In this document: one piece after another, positions 23,195-36,400 of the stretch
Position numbering within the stretch: position 1 is the first letter of the stretch
Layout: each line of letters begins with the position of its first letter
DNA from: Megascapheus bottae
Lineage: Eukaryota > Chordata > Mammalia > Rodentia > Geomyidae
DNA length: 64,000 nucleotides
Assembly: GCA_024803745.1 (NCBI GenBank)
Contig: JANJXV010000013.1
Location: forward strand, 56,941,602-57,005,601
Direction of reading: 5' to 3'
The notes under the pieces: model-generated
What the model saw: the letters and a program-made list of their open reading frames with translations, nothing else
The model's database searches: none
What the model was told of the DNA's origin: nothing
Made by a program: the position numbers and the translations under genes

Positions 23195-26100
23195 TCAGTA
23201 CACAGAGCTATTCCGGATGCCACAGCACAGCACCATGCTCAGAATCATCTCAAAGATCTGTGGAGAGCAAGAGAGGGTCAGAGAGGGTCAGAGAGGGTCA
23301 GCACTGGGGCGAGGAGGGGCCGTCCCCGGTGAATGGCGGAGAATGGGGGGGGGGGCAGCTCACCATGATGACAGCAACCACAATGGCTGCAATGCCAATG
23401 AGGTACAGCTTTCCCGAGAAGAGCTCATCAATCTTCTGGTGGCAGTCGCTCTGTGGGGTGAGCAGGGGAGCTCAGGGGCCATTTCAGGGAAGGAGGTATG
23501 ACAGGAACCGCACCAGTGCCACCCCTTCCCGCACCGCACCCCACCAGCTGGGCCTCTGCCCAGGGCTTATCTCCTACCCATTCGAAAATAAACTCGAACC
23601 CCAGGCGTGCAGCTGGGGCCACGCTGGCCTGGGTGCATCCTCGAGGTGCTAGTGTGACAGACACAGAGTGACCTCCCTGGGCACCGCAGAGCTGGCCAGG
23701 CCATCGGGCGAAGCCGCCGAGCGAGGTGCCAGCCTCTTCCTGGCGCCGGCCCTGCTCTGCTCACCGGGCCCCTGGGCATAGCAGCCCTCTCACTGCCCCC
23801 CTCCCGCGGCCCACCCCGCTGCGCCCAGGCACCTCCATGAGGTTGTTGAGGAGGGTGTTGCCTGAGGGACACAGGTTGTTCTTCAGCACTGAGGTGGTCA
23901 GCGTGGTCAGCCTGTTGGAGCCACAGCAGTTGAGCTGGAGATCAAGGAAGCATTGGTGAGTTCTTGGCATGTGGGGAGAAGGGCCCCAAGCTCCAGAGGA
24001 CAGAGCAAAGTGGAGAACACATACCAGACAGACCTCCCCAGGTGGACCTAGAAACCCCCTTCCTTCCCCTGCTGCTTCCACACCTGCTGAACCCTTAGCT
24101 GGGACACAGGTACCCAGACCACCCAGCCAGGTGCCCTTCCAGTCCTCAGCTCTGGCCAGCAGCAGGCTTCGTCCACAAAGGCGATGCTCTAACCAGTGTC
24201 TTGTAGCCTCTCCAGCCCAGCCACAACCCCATCCCTGGCCTTGCAGCCCCTCGGGCCCAGACGCACCGTCTCATGGAAGGTCTTCACCACAGCCTTGGCG
24301 TTGCTGGCATCATCATCCACCACCGCCTGCTGAAGGGCCTGGTCGTAGAACTGCTTCACATCCTTGGCAATCTGGGGAGAAGTGTGGTCCAGGGCAGCAG
24401 GGGGCCGCCCCCCAGGCAGGGCACCAGGCTGTCCCTGTGCTTCACACCCTTGGCAATCGGGGACTAACCCTGGCAGGGCATGCCCTGAGGCAGCCCCTGT
24501 GCGGGGAGGGGGGAGGAAGTGTCACAGAGCCCCTGAAAACCCTGGCCGGGGCCGATTCCCCCCCCCCCCAACCCCTGCAGCTTCCTGAAGCCCCAGGCTT
24601 ACTTACCTGGTCCTTGTTAACAAAGCCCCAGATACCAGCAGCCACCTCACAGGCAAAGAGGATCACGAGGCAAGTGAAGAACTGGGGACAGAGAGGGGTC
24701 GGCGGTGGGCAGGGGGCCCTCTACAGGGAAGGACCCGTACGACCAAGAGGTGTGTTGGGAGCTATGGGTATCCAGCAGCCCACATCCCGAGCAGAGCAGG
24801 GACAAGGCCGGGGGTAGGCAGGGATTCTGCAGGTGGCAAGTCCGGGGCTGCAGCTCTCAGGAAGGCACCTGCAGCAGTGAACCCGGACTGTGACGAACCT
24901 TCCCTAACCCCTTTCCCTGCTCCCCGGGTGGACAGGAGCCTGAGCAACCCACCTCCCCACTTGGGATAATGGTGAACTCCCTGGCCCCTCCCAAGCCGGC
25001 CAGCCTGGATGACACATCTGGGTGCCTCAGCTTCCTCCAGGAGCTGGTATGACCTTGGGGTGCCACTCAGTCTTTATGCTTGTAAAGAAGAGAAACTCAG
25101 CCTTGAGAGCCACACATGATAGCCATCAACCACAGACCAGAGGCTTCATTTATGAAGCGAACAGGAAAAGCATAGGTGCAAAAGTGTGAAGATGTTGGGG
25201 TGGCCAGCTGACCTCTGGCATCCAGGACTGCAGCAGAGGCTTGGTGGGCTACACCCCAGCCCCTGGGTCTGTGCTGATTCCTATCCTGGCCGCCCACTTT
25301 CTCCTGGGCCAGCTGAAGTCCCCCCTCCCAAGCCCAGACACAGCTTACTGTCCCCAGCAGGCACTGGGACTCCTGGATGGCGCCATAGCAGCCCAGGAAG
25401 CCGACGAACATCATCACAGCCCCCACAGCAATGAGGATGTAGATGCCTGTGGAGGGAGGCCCAAGGTGAGCGGAGGGTCTAGGTGGGCTCGGCACTGTGC
25501 CTCAGCGCTCCCCTGCACAGCACTGGGGGACTGAACGGTGTCTAAACATGCAGAGAACGCAGCCACCGTGCTTCAGAGATGTCCTGTGTGCAGACATGGC
25601 CGCCCCTTCCTCTGGGCCACACTGTCTCAGCACAACGCACGGTGCCTCAGCCAAGGGAAAGGAGGTGGCAGCAGCTGTCCATTCAGTCACACCTCAGCCT
25701 GCTTCATGCGCCCCTTCTTAGGGATGCCAGGGTTTGAGCTGTGCTTGTTTCTGTGCCTCAGCTGGATGTGAAGCTCCATCCTGAGGGCAGGGGCACCACA
25801 ACCCAGCTGTCCCTGCCTGGAGCCCACGGCCACCCCCCTTGTCCCTTGGGAAAGGCCACAGGCTTTCTGCAGAGCCATCCCAGCCCATCTCAGCAGGCCC
25901 AACCCCCCCCCCCCCCCCCGTCTCCACAGCAACACTGCTGGGCAGCTCAAGCCTCCCTGCTCAAAGCCTAGCCCATTGTCCTCTGCCTGGCCAGCCCAGC
26001 AGAGAAGGAGCCAGGACTAGAACCACTGCCAGGTTCGGGAATGGACAAGGCCTGGGGCCTGACTTCTGGCAGGCACTGAACATGCTGACCAAAAGAACAC

Positions 26101-29100
26101 CCTCATCAGGACACCTGGCCGGTGGCCCCCCTCATGTGGGCAGAACCTCCTCCAGCCCCGCAAGCTCAGCCTCCTGGGGCCACGTCAGGGATACCCAGGT
26201 GATGAGGACACCCCAGGGCACCACTCTTCCTGGACACAGAGGCCTTTGAGAATCCCAGGGCCACCCACAGCCCCTCCAGGGCCCAGAACTCTCCCAGCTC
26301 CCCGGGGTGCTAAGCCAGTCAGCCAATCCACCCCTCTTCCCAGCACTGGACAAAGAGCCTTTGTCAGGACCACATCTGCTCCCCACAGCCCCCAACAGGG
26401 GGCTCCAGAAGGACGACTCAGGATGGGCAGGGACTTGGTGCCAGGACGGGGATGGCAAGCCCTGCCAAGTGGTGCGACACCTGGGTTTATCCCAGTCCCC
26501 ACACCACGGAGAGGCAGCTGGCCTGCTGGAGTTGGAACTGGGCAGCCCATGATGAGAACAGGGCACTGAGATGTTTCCAGTGCCACAGAGCACAGCCCAG
26601 GGGCATCCAGGGCCATGAAGGAGACCGAAGACGCTGCAGCCTCCATGAGGCCGGTGTGCCCCTGCCCCACCCCAGCAGCCAGCTCAGCCAATTAGTCTGG
26701 CCTGAAGTGGTGAACCTTTTGCTCCTGTCCCACCACAGGAGACCTAGAAGCTGCTACTGCCACAGGGCTGTTGCCAAACTGCCTGCCCTGATTAACCACC
26801 CAGCCCCCACCACCCTGGACAGGATGAAGAACGTGCTCGAGACCACCTCACTCTGATCAGACATGGGTCCATGCTCAGGTGTTGGCAGGTATGAGGGGAA
26901 AGTCCCTGGTTGCTAGATTCCTCTGAACCCCAAATAGTGCAGACATCTCAGAAAATAAGCACAAGGCCAGGAAGAGGTAGGTCTCCAGGACTGACAGCCC
27001 CCTCAAGGGCCTCCAGAGGCCTTACCCGGCCTGGAAACCATCGGTCCATCCAGGACCATAAGCAGGGCCGGGGCCAGAGGAGGAATGGCAGCCTGGGGTG
27101 ATCAGACATCTCTGGGTTGCCCTGGAGTTCTGAGTGAGAGAGGGAGTACACAGGGCATTCCTGGCCCCCACTCGGGGGAGGGAGGGAGAAGGGCAGGCCC
27201 CTGGCAGGCTCCACAGGAGCGGGGAGGACCCATAGCAGGCCCCAACTGGGAGCTGTGGGCCAGGAGCCCCTCCTTTAAAGGGCAGAACATCTCCCAAACA
27301 CTTGTAGAACTTGCAGGATGCCAGACCCCGCCCTCTACCCTGCCTCCACTGAGGGGGGGCACTGCAGGGATGGTGGGGTGGCTCAGTCCCCCACAGACAT
27401 CCTAATAAGGCTACTAGGTGTGGCAGCCTGTGTGGAGGAGAGAGGGGACTGAGCCTCCAGCCCTCCCCACATGGTTCCAGCTGCTTCAGCTTTGGCCCAG
27501 GCATTCAGCCCCACCCACCAGGGTGCCTTCCCAGAAATACCCAGGTTAAAATAAGATCTCCAGAGGCTTCCAGCCCCAGCTGCCATTCTGCCTGGCCTAT
27601 TGTTCTGGTGGGGGTCTCCACCAGCCACTCACCCTCTCAGCACCCTTCAACCCTACTCCAAGCCAGTGGCCCAGTTTGGATATTCTACTCACTGGTCTCA
27701 GACCCCACCTCCTTGTGGACAGCCCCCCCTCCGCCCCCGGAGATACACACAAAGACACACACAGACACACACTCTACTTGCTCAGTGCTCTTGGCCCTGC
27801 TTCCCACCTCTAGATCTCGGCCATGCCTTGCCTAGCGGCCTGAGCTCCTGACTACTTGGCCACCAGGTCTGCAGCCCCAGCTCTGGGCTCCACCCACTCT
27901 CATGCCCACATCACTCACCCACATAGAAGGTGCTGGGTGCTGGTCGGTCTCCCAGTTCCTGGTAGAGCAGGCTGGTGGTCTGCGGGTCATGGCGCAGCCA
28001 CAGGGCCACACCCAGGATCACGCCTCCGGCCAACTAGGGAAAGAGAGGACCACGTCACGGTGAGAACTCCATCTATCTGACCTTGTCTTCCAAACCGGAT
28101 GCAGGACACCTCATTAAGTCTGCATTCCAGATGAACAAGAAACCTTCTCCAGTCCACTTGTGTCCCAAATACCACATGGACACACACACAATAATTCCTC
28201 TCAGTTCTCAGTTGACCAGGCCTCTGTCTTTTAAGTGTGGCCAGCAGCCACACCAGGAATTGGGCACCAAGGAAAGCCAGCACCCCCCCCACCCCCAGGT
28301 GCCTCACACCAAGTCCCCAGCTTGTTAGCAGACTTGGGGATCAAGTCTTTGCTGCTAGAGAGAAGTGATCTGATGCTACCACCCAGGACACAGCCAGCAG
28401 CTGCCATCCTCAGGCCAGAGGCTCCCAGGGTGGAGGGGTAGCAGGGCTGGAAGACACTGCTCGGGAAGGCAGGCCTGAGACAGACTCAAGGTGAAGGCCT
28501 GTCATCTGGTATAGACGTGACCACCATTAGCCAAGTGGGGTGGGGTGACGGTTCAGAATTGGGGCCTCTAGGGCACAGATAGCAGTCTGTGCTCTAGATT
28601 TTGTCTGCTTTCCCTCTAGGCCCACAGCTCCCCACTGGGGCAGCAGCCTGAGGATGTCAGGATCCTGGGACTGAACTATCAGTCCTTTCTGGGCCCAGAT
28701 CACGGTGGAGGGTCATGTCCTCAAGTAGTGAGAGGGGCAGGGGGCAGAGCACTGCTGGCACCTGGTCCTACAGACCAGTGTTCCGCCTTGCACACGAGCA
28801 ACTGCCAAGTCTGCCAAGGACCAGAGTCAGGAGCCTGGGTCCCACTTGGGGAGCCCACTGCCTGGCGCCCTTGGCCTAGAGGAGCTCTGCCCTCCTCCAC
28901 ACCACCCAACAGAGGGCCAGGCCTCAGGGCTTCCTCCCTCCTGGCTCCTGTGCCAAGGGAGACTTCTTTCGCTTGAGCTGGGTGGGAGGACAAGTCTCCC
29001 AGGCTTCCAAGAGCAAAGCCTGCCCTTCTCCGCAGGGGGCAATGGCACACCCACACAGGAACTCTCACTCAGTTGCTGGTCAGGGAAACAGAGATAAGCC

Positions 29101-30378
29101 ATGAGGCCTGCAGCTCCCATGGCAGCAGGCAGGGTTAAGAGCCCTAAGGGATTTGTACTTGACTGTCACCAATGGGCTACCAATAAGGAAAACAGTTACC
29201 TGCCTGGGGACCCCCAGAAGAGCAAAAGGGTCTGAGCCAGCCTCATTCCCTGACTGGGGGGCCCCTCTGACCTCACCCTGATGCCCGGGGCTGTTTCTCT
29301 TGTGTAAATGGCAGCCGGATGCTGGGTACTGTGGTGTGGGAAGGGGTGAGGCCTACTTTGCCTGGACCCTGGGCAGATGCTCTTTCCATCAAGCACCCTT
29401 CAGGGTGCCTGCTGGCCCTGCCCAAAAGGCTTCCTGCTAGAATCCCAGTGCTCCTGTGCCTAGCCCAGGGGAGGCCAGGAGGTGGCAGGCAGGCTGGCCT
29501 GGGGAGCTGAGCTGCATTCTAGGGCTCCAGGGGGAGGGTCTGAGAGTTGCCCCAGTAACCCTGGCTTCCTCTGAGGCTTTGGAAATCATGTATTTCATTT
29601 AGAAACTGGTCCAAAGGTCGTTCTGATGTTCCAGGACAGGAGGGGGATGGAGGAGGGAGCCCCTGCCCCTCCCTGTGGTCACAGAGGCCTGGTTGCAGAC
29701 TGACTGAGCCACACACAAGCTGTTGGGTCACTGGCGGGTCACTGTCTTCTGGTGTCTCTGTATGCCCCCTATAAGGCAGCCCAGCAGGAGACAGTACCTG
29801 GCTGGAGGTGTAGGCCAAAGAGGTCCCCTGCCCTCCCCCTGGCTGGGCAGGGACCACATCACCCTTGTGTGAGGAGCTGGGCCTGCACCACCACCCTACG
29901 GAGATGAGAAGGCAACGCTGGGTCCAACTCCCAAGCCTGCTATCACAGCTCTGGACAAGCCAACACTTGCTGCTTGGATCTGGGGAGTGGGAGCCAGCCT
30001 CTAGATAAGCCCTAGGCCCAGGCCTTCAGGCCAAGGGGTATAAACCCGGCCTGTCTTACCTTCCACCAGAGAATGGCAGCTGGGTAGGGGGGATCTCAGC
30101 CTGCCCACCTCCCTCATTGTTTCAGAGGGCAACCAGAGCAAATGGGAAGGGACCCAGGAAGGAAAGCCCTGGGCCAGCAGCCATCTCCCCAGCTCCTGCA
30201 CAGTCCCTCTAGCCAAAGCCGGGAGCCCAGCGAGGACAGGTGAGGCGGGCCCATGGCAATCCAGACATGGCGGCAGAAGGGACTCATCTAAAGAGTGGGC
30301 AGACACACCTCACGAGGCTGGAAATAAACCCGTTCTCCATAATACCTATAGATGTGCATGCACACGTGTGCATACATA

Positions 30379-30410
<32 letters not shown>

Positions 30411-33400
30411 GGCGCGCGCGCACACACACACCCCCACCAGAAGGACATGTGGTCAGAACATATGTGGAATTCCCAAAACTCTACACTAAGATGAGCAATG
30501 GGCAGGACGGGCATTCTGCCCACGTGTTGGGTGTGGAAGCATTGGAGGGGTCGATGTACCACAGGGGGCCTGGTTGTGCAGCTGGGGGCTTGTATTGCTG
30601 CTGAGGACACCGACACACACCTCCTCACCCACCTACACCCAGAGCTGGGTCTGAGGAACGGCGGCTACATCCTGCTGGGTGACTGGCCAGGCCCAGTGGT
30701 CTACCAGGGCAGAATCCTCCCGTGAAGAGGAGAGGGACCACAGGGCAGAAACTCCTGACAATTTCACTGAGTGAAGAACAAAAGAGGCCACAGTAGTAGA
30801 GCAGTAGAAATGTAAATGTCCTTGAGACCACTCAGTGACAAACAGCCCAGTGACCAGGAGGGCACAGCACGGGTTCTGGGAGGGAAGAGAGGGATCACCC
30901 AGCGCTCCAGGCTCCCAGGACAGTTGGGGTGCATTCACTCTCCAGGGGGTGACGGTTTCATAAGGTACAAATGCATCAAAACTTCTTCAACTCTGCCCTC
31001 CAAACATACATTCGTGTTGTGTCAATCACATGCAAATGAATCTGTTTAAAATTCCCCACACCGAGGCCTGCACTGCAGGAAGGGTGGGGCTGTCAGCCTG
31101 CTCCTACCCCTTCCCTTCTCTAGCTGGGAATCGGACATGGGCTGCCACAAAGGAAGGGACTGCAGTCACAACAGAACCCGAATCCTGGTGAAAAGAATCA
31201 TATCTGGGAGAATGCAGTGTCGGCCGGGACCCAGACACGAAGGGCAAGGGCAACCACAGCTCTGGCTGCTGGTCCTGTGTGAGTCCTGCAGTCTGAGCCT
31301 TCTCAGCCTCAGGGTGCCCAGACACCTCGTTCCCAACAGCAGTGTAGCCGCTGCTGGTTCATGAAACAGCAAACTCCAAAATGTCTTCATTCATCCTTGG
31401 GGGGACATGAGACTGCCCAGAGCTCACCTGTGGGACGCACAGCCACTGTCCCCATGTCCTCAGAGAACCCCACATCCCAAGATCTCCTCTTGGGGGAAGG
31501 GAGGGAGGGAGAGAGTCCAGGTAACAAGTCCTGGCTCCTGTCCACGTGTGGACAAAGGGACAGAAAGTTTTCAGAACTCTGTGAAAGCTTTTGTTTCTTC
31601 CTCTTTCCTCAGAATGCGTAAAGAGCTCAAGGATAAGGCGGAGGGAGGGGGGGGAAGGCCTGCTAAGAAGCACCCTGGGTCCCAGTGCTCCAGAAGCAGC
31701 TGAAAGACAGCAGGCCCAAGGCCATTCCCACCCTGTACCACCTGCCCACTGCCCACCTGGGTCAGACCCCAGCTGGGAATGGGATTCCCCCCAAAGGCTC
31801 CCCACTTCAGCAGACCTCTCCCCACCAGGAAGGAATGGGGCTCCAGTCCCCCACATCTGCTGCCCTGGGCAGCCACCCTCAGCCTGCCTATACATTTCAG
31901 TGGTTAGCAAAGACAGTTCCCCAGTCAGCATGCCAGGCCCTTCCTTTCTAGAGAGGGGCCTGTGGGGGAGGAGAGGACCAAGCCTTGGATGGGTGAGTGG
32001 GTAGGGAAGTGAGCTCCGCTTGGAAAAGCACTAGAATGGACTGAAGACCAGAGCGGGGAGGGAGGGAGTTCCTCAGAGTGCTCTCCAGGGGACTGAAGGG
32101 GGCGGGGGCGGGGGGGGGGGAGAGGAGAGAGGGGCTGGTGGTAGCAGAGAAGGCCCTGGGTCCCAGCAGAAGGCTAATGGGCTCATGCTCCACCTACCAT
32201 ACGGACAGTTGCCTGACATTGGGGTGGAGGCTGGGGATGCCAGGTCCTCCCCAGGGACACAGGGCCCCTCTCAGGCCCTCCCAGGAGCCAGGATGCTGCC
32301 CCAGGACCCCATCCTGGCCTCACACCAGAGCCCTGGGCTGCTCAGGCAGGAAGGAAGTTCGAGGGAAGGGCAGGAATCTTCACCTCCTCAGGAAGTGCAG
32401 TGCTGCTCAGGAGACCCTAGCCTCAGGAAGTGGTTAAAAATAAGCCACAGGCCCTGCTGGCAGGCCAAGGACTTGGGGGCCAAGACAGGGTTTGGCCTAG
32501 TGGTAGAGTGCTTGACTAGCATGCACGAGACCCAGGTTTGATACCTCAGTGCCACATGCCTAGAAAAAGCCAGAAGTGGTACTGTGATTCAAGTGGTAGA
32601 GTTCTAGTCTTGAGAAAGTCCAAGGACAGTGCTCAGGCCCTGAGCAAAACAAACAAACAAACAAACAAACAAGCAACTGGCATGTGGCTCACACCTACAA
32701 TCCTCCCTACTCAGGAGGCTGAGATCTGAGGATCAAGGTTCAAAGCCAACCCAGACATAAAAGACTTTAAGACTCTTATTTCCAATTAATCACTAGAAAA
32801 TTGGAAGTGGGGCTTGGTTCAAGGGTAGGGTAGTTAGTAGCCCTGAGCTGAAGAGCTCAGGTACTGCCTCAAGCCCCCAGGACCCCAAAACTAAAAACTG
32901 TAGAAGACAGCTCTGCTGTCCCCCAGGCACTGGGGAGTAAGTCAGGGTGCTGGGCCAGCCCCCTCCCAGAGCCAGACTTCTGGCCTACCCTAGTTCCCAG
33001 GTGGGGAGACTATGAGGTACCTCCAGATCCCCATGCCTGCCCTCCTCTGGAAAGTTCCTCTGCCCCACTGGGCCCTAAAGGGAGGATGTGTGGACCTGCG
33101 TGGCCCCAGAGACCTGCTACAAACCAGCACTGAAGGTAGCCCAGCCTTGCCTGCACTCTGTACTTCAGGGTGGGTGGTCATGGGAGACAGAGACAGAGGT
33201 GGTGGAGAGGCCCTGGCGGGCCAGGTGTCATCACCTCCAGCACCCATGTGGCAATCTGTTTCCATCCTGGGAGGAGGGGGAGCCTCAGACTGGGGGGCCC
33301 AACCCAGACAGAGGTTCCAGCCTCAGTGCCACTTCCTTAGAGGTGACAGGGAGATGTGTTTGCCCAACGTCCCCAAAGGGGTCTGGTGACAGCCCAGAAC

Positions 33401-36400
33401 CAGCTTGGAGCTCATGGGAGCCTAGTTATTAACCCTAGGGCACAGGAAAAAACTTTCCAACAGCCCATTCCAGGCCATACCTCTGAGGTGCCACAGCTGC
33501 TGCCAGCAGTGACAGGGTGCAATCTCCCCAGGGAATCTGGGCAAGCCAGAGATTGCCAGCTCTTAACTGTCACAAACGGCTCCTCCCAAACCGAGGGTGG
33601 TCCCACTGTGCAGCCCAGACAGCTAAGCTCCCGGGAGGGTAGGCCGTGCAGGGCCCTCATTCTTGTGCCTTGCTATGCCAGGAGTCCTGCAGTGGGCCAG
33701 GGGCTCCCCATCAGCCACAGGTAACAGGCCACAAAACACCCAACCAGATGCTGGTGACAGTCCAATGTGTGTGATGCAATGTCACACAGGGAAGGCCAGA
33801 ATGCTGGGGACCTCACCCAGTCCTTCCAACTCTACTTATATTGGTATGGGCCAGGGACAAAGAAGAAGCACCTCCAAATTCAGCAAGGGGTGCATCTTCA
33901 AAGAGGGTGGGGCTGGGAATTCCAGGGCTCTGGCCCAGCTGACGGGCTCCCTATCTAGGTCTCCATGGCATTTGGACCCCATACCTCCAATATGGGGTAA
34001 TTTCAGACTGCAGAGCCAGGCACCCCAGTTACCAATGTGTCTCCCTGCACTCCCAGCTTTCACCAGATCTCACCCGCCTCACACCTTGGGGACAGGGCAG
34101 CAGCCCAACAGATCACCCCATTTATTCCCTGGCCACCACAGAATGGCCATGGCGCTGACCTACAAACCAAATACAGATGACCATGACAAGCCCCTCCAGT
34201 AATGCCCCACTGTGAGGAGTCCCTTCAAAAATAAAAAAGTGAGGCCCCAGATGAGCCCCAGGAAATGGAAAGAGAGGGTTTTTCCTTTCTTATAGTTTTT
34301 GCTTCTTTATGTCTTCTTTGTTTCTCTGTTTTTGGGAAGATGAGGGGAACACAGAAATGTAGGGAGACAAACAACAAATGCAGCAATGACACTCTAGCAA
34401 AGATTGAACAATGTAACTTGCAGGTGGGGACAGAAGGGGAGGACTGGGAGAGCGCGAGGGCAAGGGGGACACTGTCTAGGAAGCAATGCCCTCTTTACCT
34501 GACTTATGTAAGTGAAACCCCTCTCTACATCACCTTTATAGGAAAAATAGAAAATAATTCCAGGCGCGGTGGCTCACGCCTGCAATCCTAGCTACTCAGG
34601 AGGCTGAGATGTGAGGATCGAGGTATAAAGCCAGCCCTGAGACTCTTATCTCCAATGAACCTCTAGAAAACCAGAAGTGGGGCTGTGGCTCCAGGGGTAA
34701 GGTGGTAGCCTTGAGCTGAAGAACTCAGCGACAGCACCCAGGCCCAGAGTTCAAGCCCCATGACCCACAAAAAATAAAAATAAAAAGCAAAACCAGGTAG
34801 GCCCACCTGGAGGACCCCACGTAGTCCCTGAACTAGTGCTGGTCAGGCAGAGTGTCTCAGGCTAGAACTCAGCATGCCAGCCCTCCTGCTGGGCAGGGAA
34901 AGTCTCCCAAACCAAGTCAGAGCCACCCAGCACACTCTGGTCTGGCCTTGGGGTCAGTGAGAGGCAGGCAGGTGGCATCTTCCAGCCCCACCCCACGGGC
35001 CCTCTCCCAAGGCCCATTGGGTGCAGGGGTGACAGGACAGCTCTTTCCTCAGACCTGAACTCAGGGCTACTGATCTCATGACGGAGGCTCCTCTCCCCCT
35101 CAGCTGGATTCCAGATGCTGAAATCAGGACTTGGGAGTGGCTGAGGGGAGACTTCCTCCCCTGGGTTGGAAGCAGAGATTAGGATGAACTGCATTCTAGA
35201 GATGAGCTGGGATGGGAGACTAGGGAGGGGGGAGTTGCAAGCCCTGGAATAGATGGGTGGGCCCACTGGGAGCTGTCATGGACTCCTGGGGTCCAGGACC
35301 TCATCTCCTTGCCATTCCATGTTGTCATTTTGTCAGACATCCTGTCTGAGACCAGGCTCTGCCAGGTCAAACCACAGACATCCTCTTCTTAGCCCGTCCC
35401 AACCGTTCATTAGTCAAAGCTGGGCTGTCGGGCAGCCCAGGGGCACTGGGGAAGTCCTCTGGGCCCAAAACCAGGCTCAGGAAGTCCCTACCCAGGGGCC
35501 CAGAGCCTGCCTGCGTTGTAGCCCCTCTCTGGGAAGGCAGGCACAGACTGGGAGGTGACAGACAGTCATGTGCTGTCTGGAGCAGGGGACTGGCTGCCAG
35601 CTAGGAGGGCTGCCCCTCTGGCTCCTGGCACTGGATCTGTCTGCCTTGCAACTGGAAGGGAGCCGCCTGCCACAGCAGGATGAATGAGTTGCCAGTCCTG
35701 AGTGGGGACATGTCCCTTTCCCCAACAGGGATCGATGGCATCTCTCCTGGCCAGCCTCCCGGGGAAACCCAATGTTACACGCGTTCTGCACACAGACCAG
35801 TCACCTGACCCAGGACCCAGGCTGGCGTGGAGTGAGTGCTCAGGCCTTCCTCCCTACTGCCAGTAGTCTCAGGTACTAGGGTCTTCAGCCGAGTCCACAT
35901 ACCCACCCTACTCTGTGGCCTGCTGCTCATCTTCCTGCCCGGACACCACCACTGCATGGGGAGTGTTGCCCCACACTGTATGGGTAGGTGAGAACAGGTG
36001 CCCTTCCTCCTCCAAGAAGCAGGCTGAGATGCTGGGATGCCCAGCCTGACCAAAGCTGTTTTCCCCACACATTTTCCCAAAGCACCATCGGGACATTCAC
36101 AGCACCCTGTTCTCCCCCCTGGAGCCAGCCACATCCTGGGCGCCAGGCCCCTTCCTCAAGTACTTCCCATAACACAGCCCGGCTTCCTTGGCAGAACTCC
36201 TTTTGGATACAGAGCCCAGCATCCATTTCCTGGAGCTTCTTTGGCCAAGCTCCTCGTTTCTACTCAGGCACATTAGCTAATATGCCCACAACCCCAGGGG
36301 GCAGGGGCCCAGAGGACTTCCACTTTAGTGAAAGGAGGCCGAGAACCAGAGTAGGAGGGTGGGGCTCCAGAGGTTCAACTCCACTGACCCATGGTGCCCT

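Noticed and set aside
23271..23301. Possible regulatory triplicate gagagggtca in CD81 intron 7
   Set aside because: Three 10-bp copies are easily explained by slippage, and nothing else marks the site.
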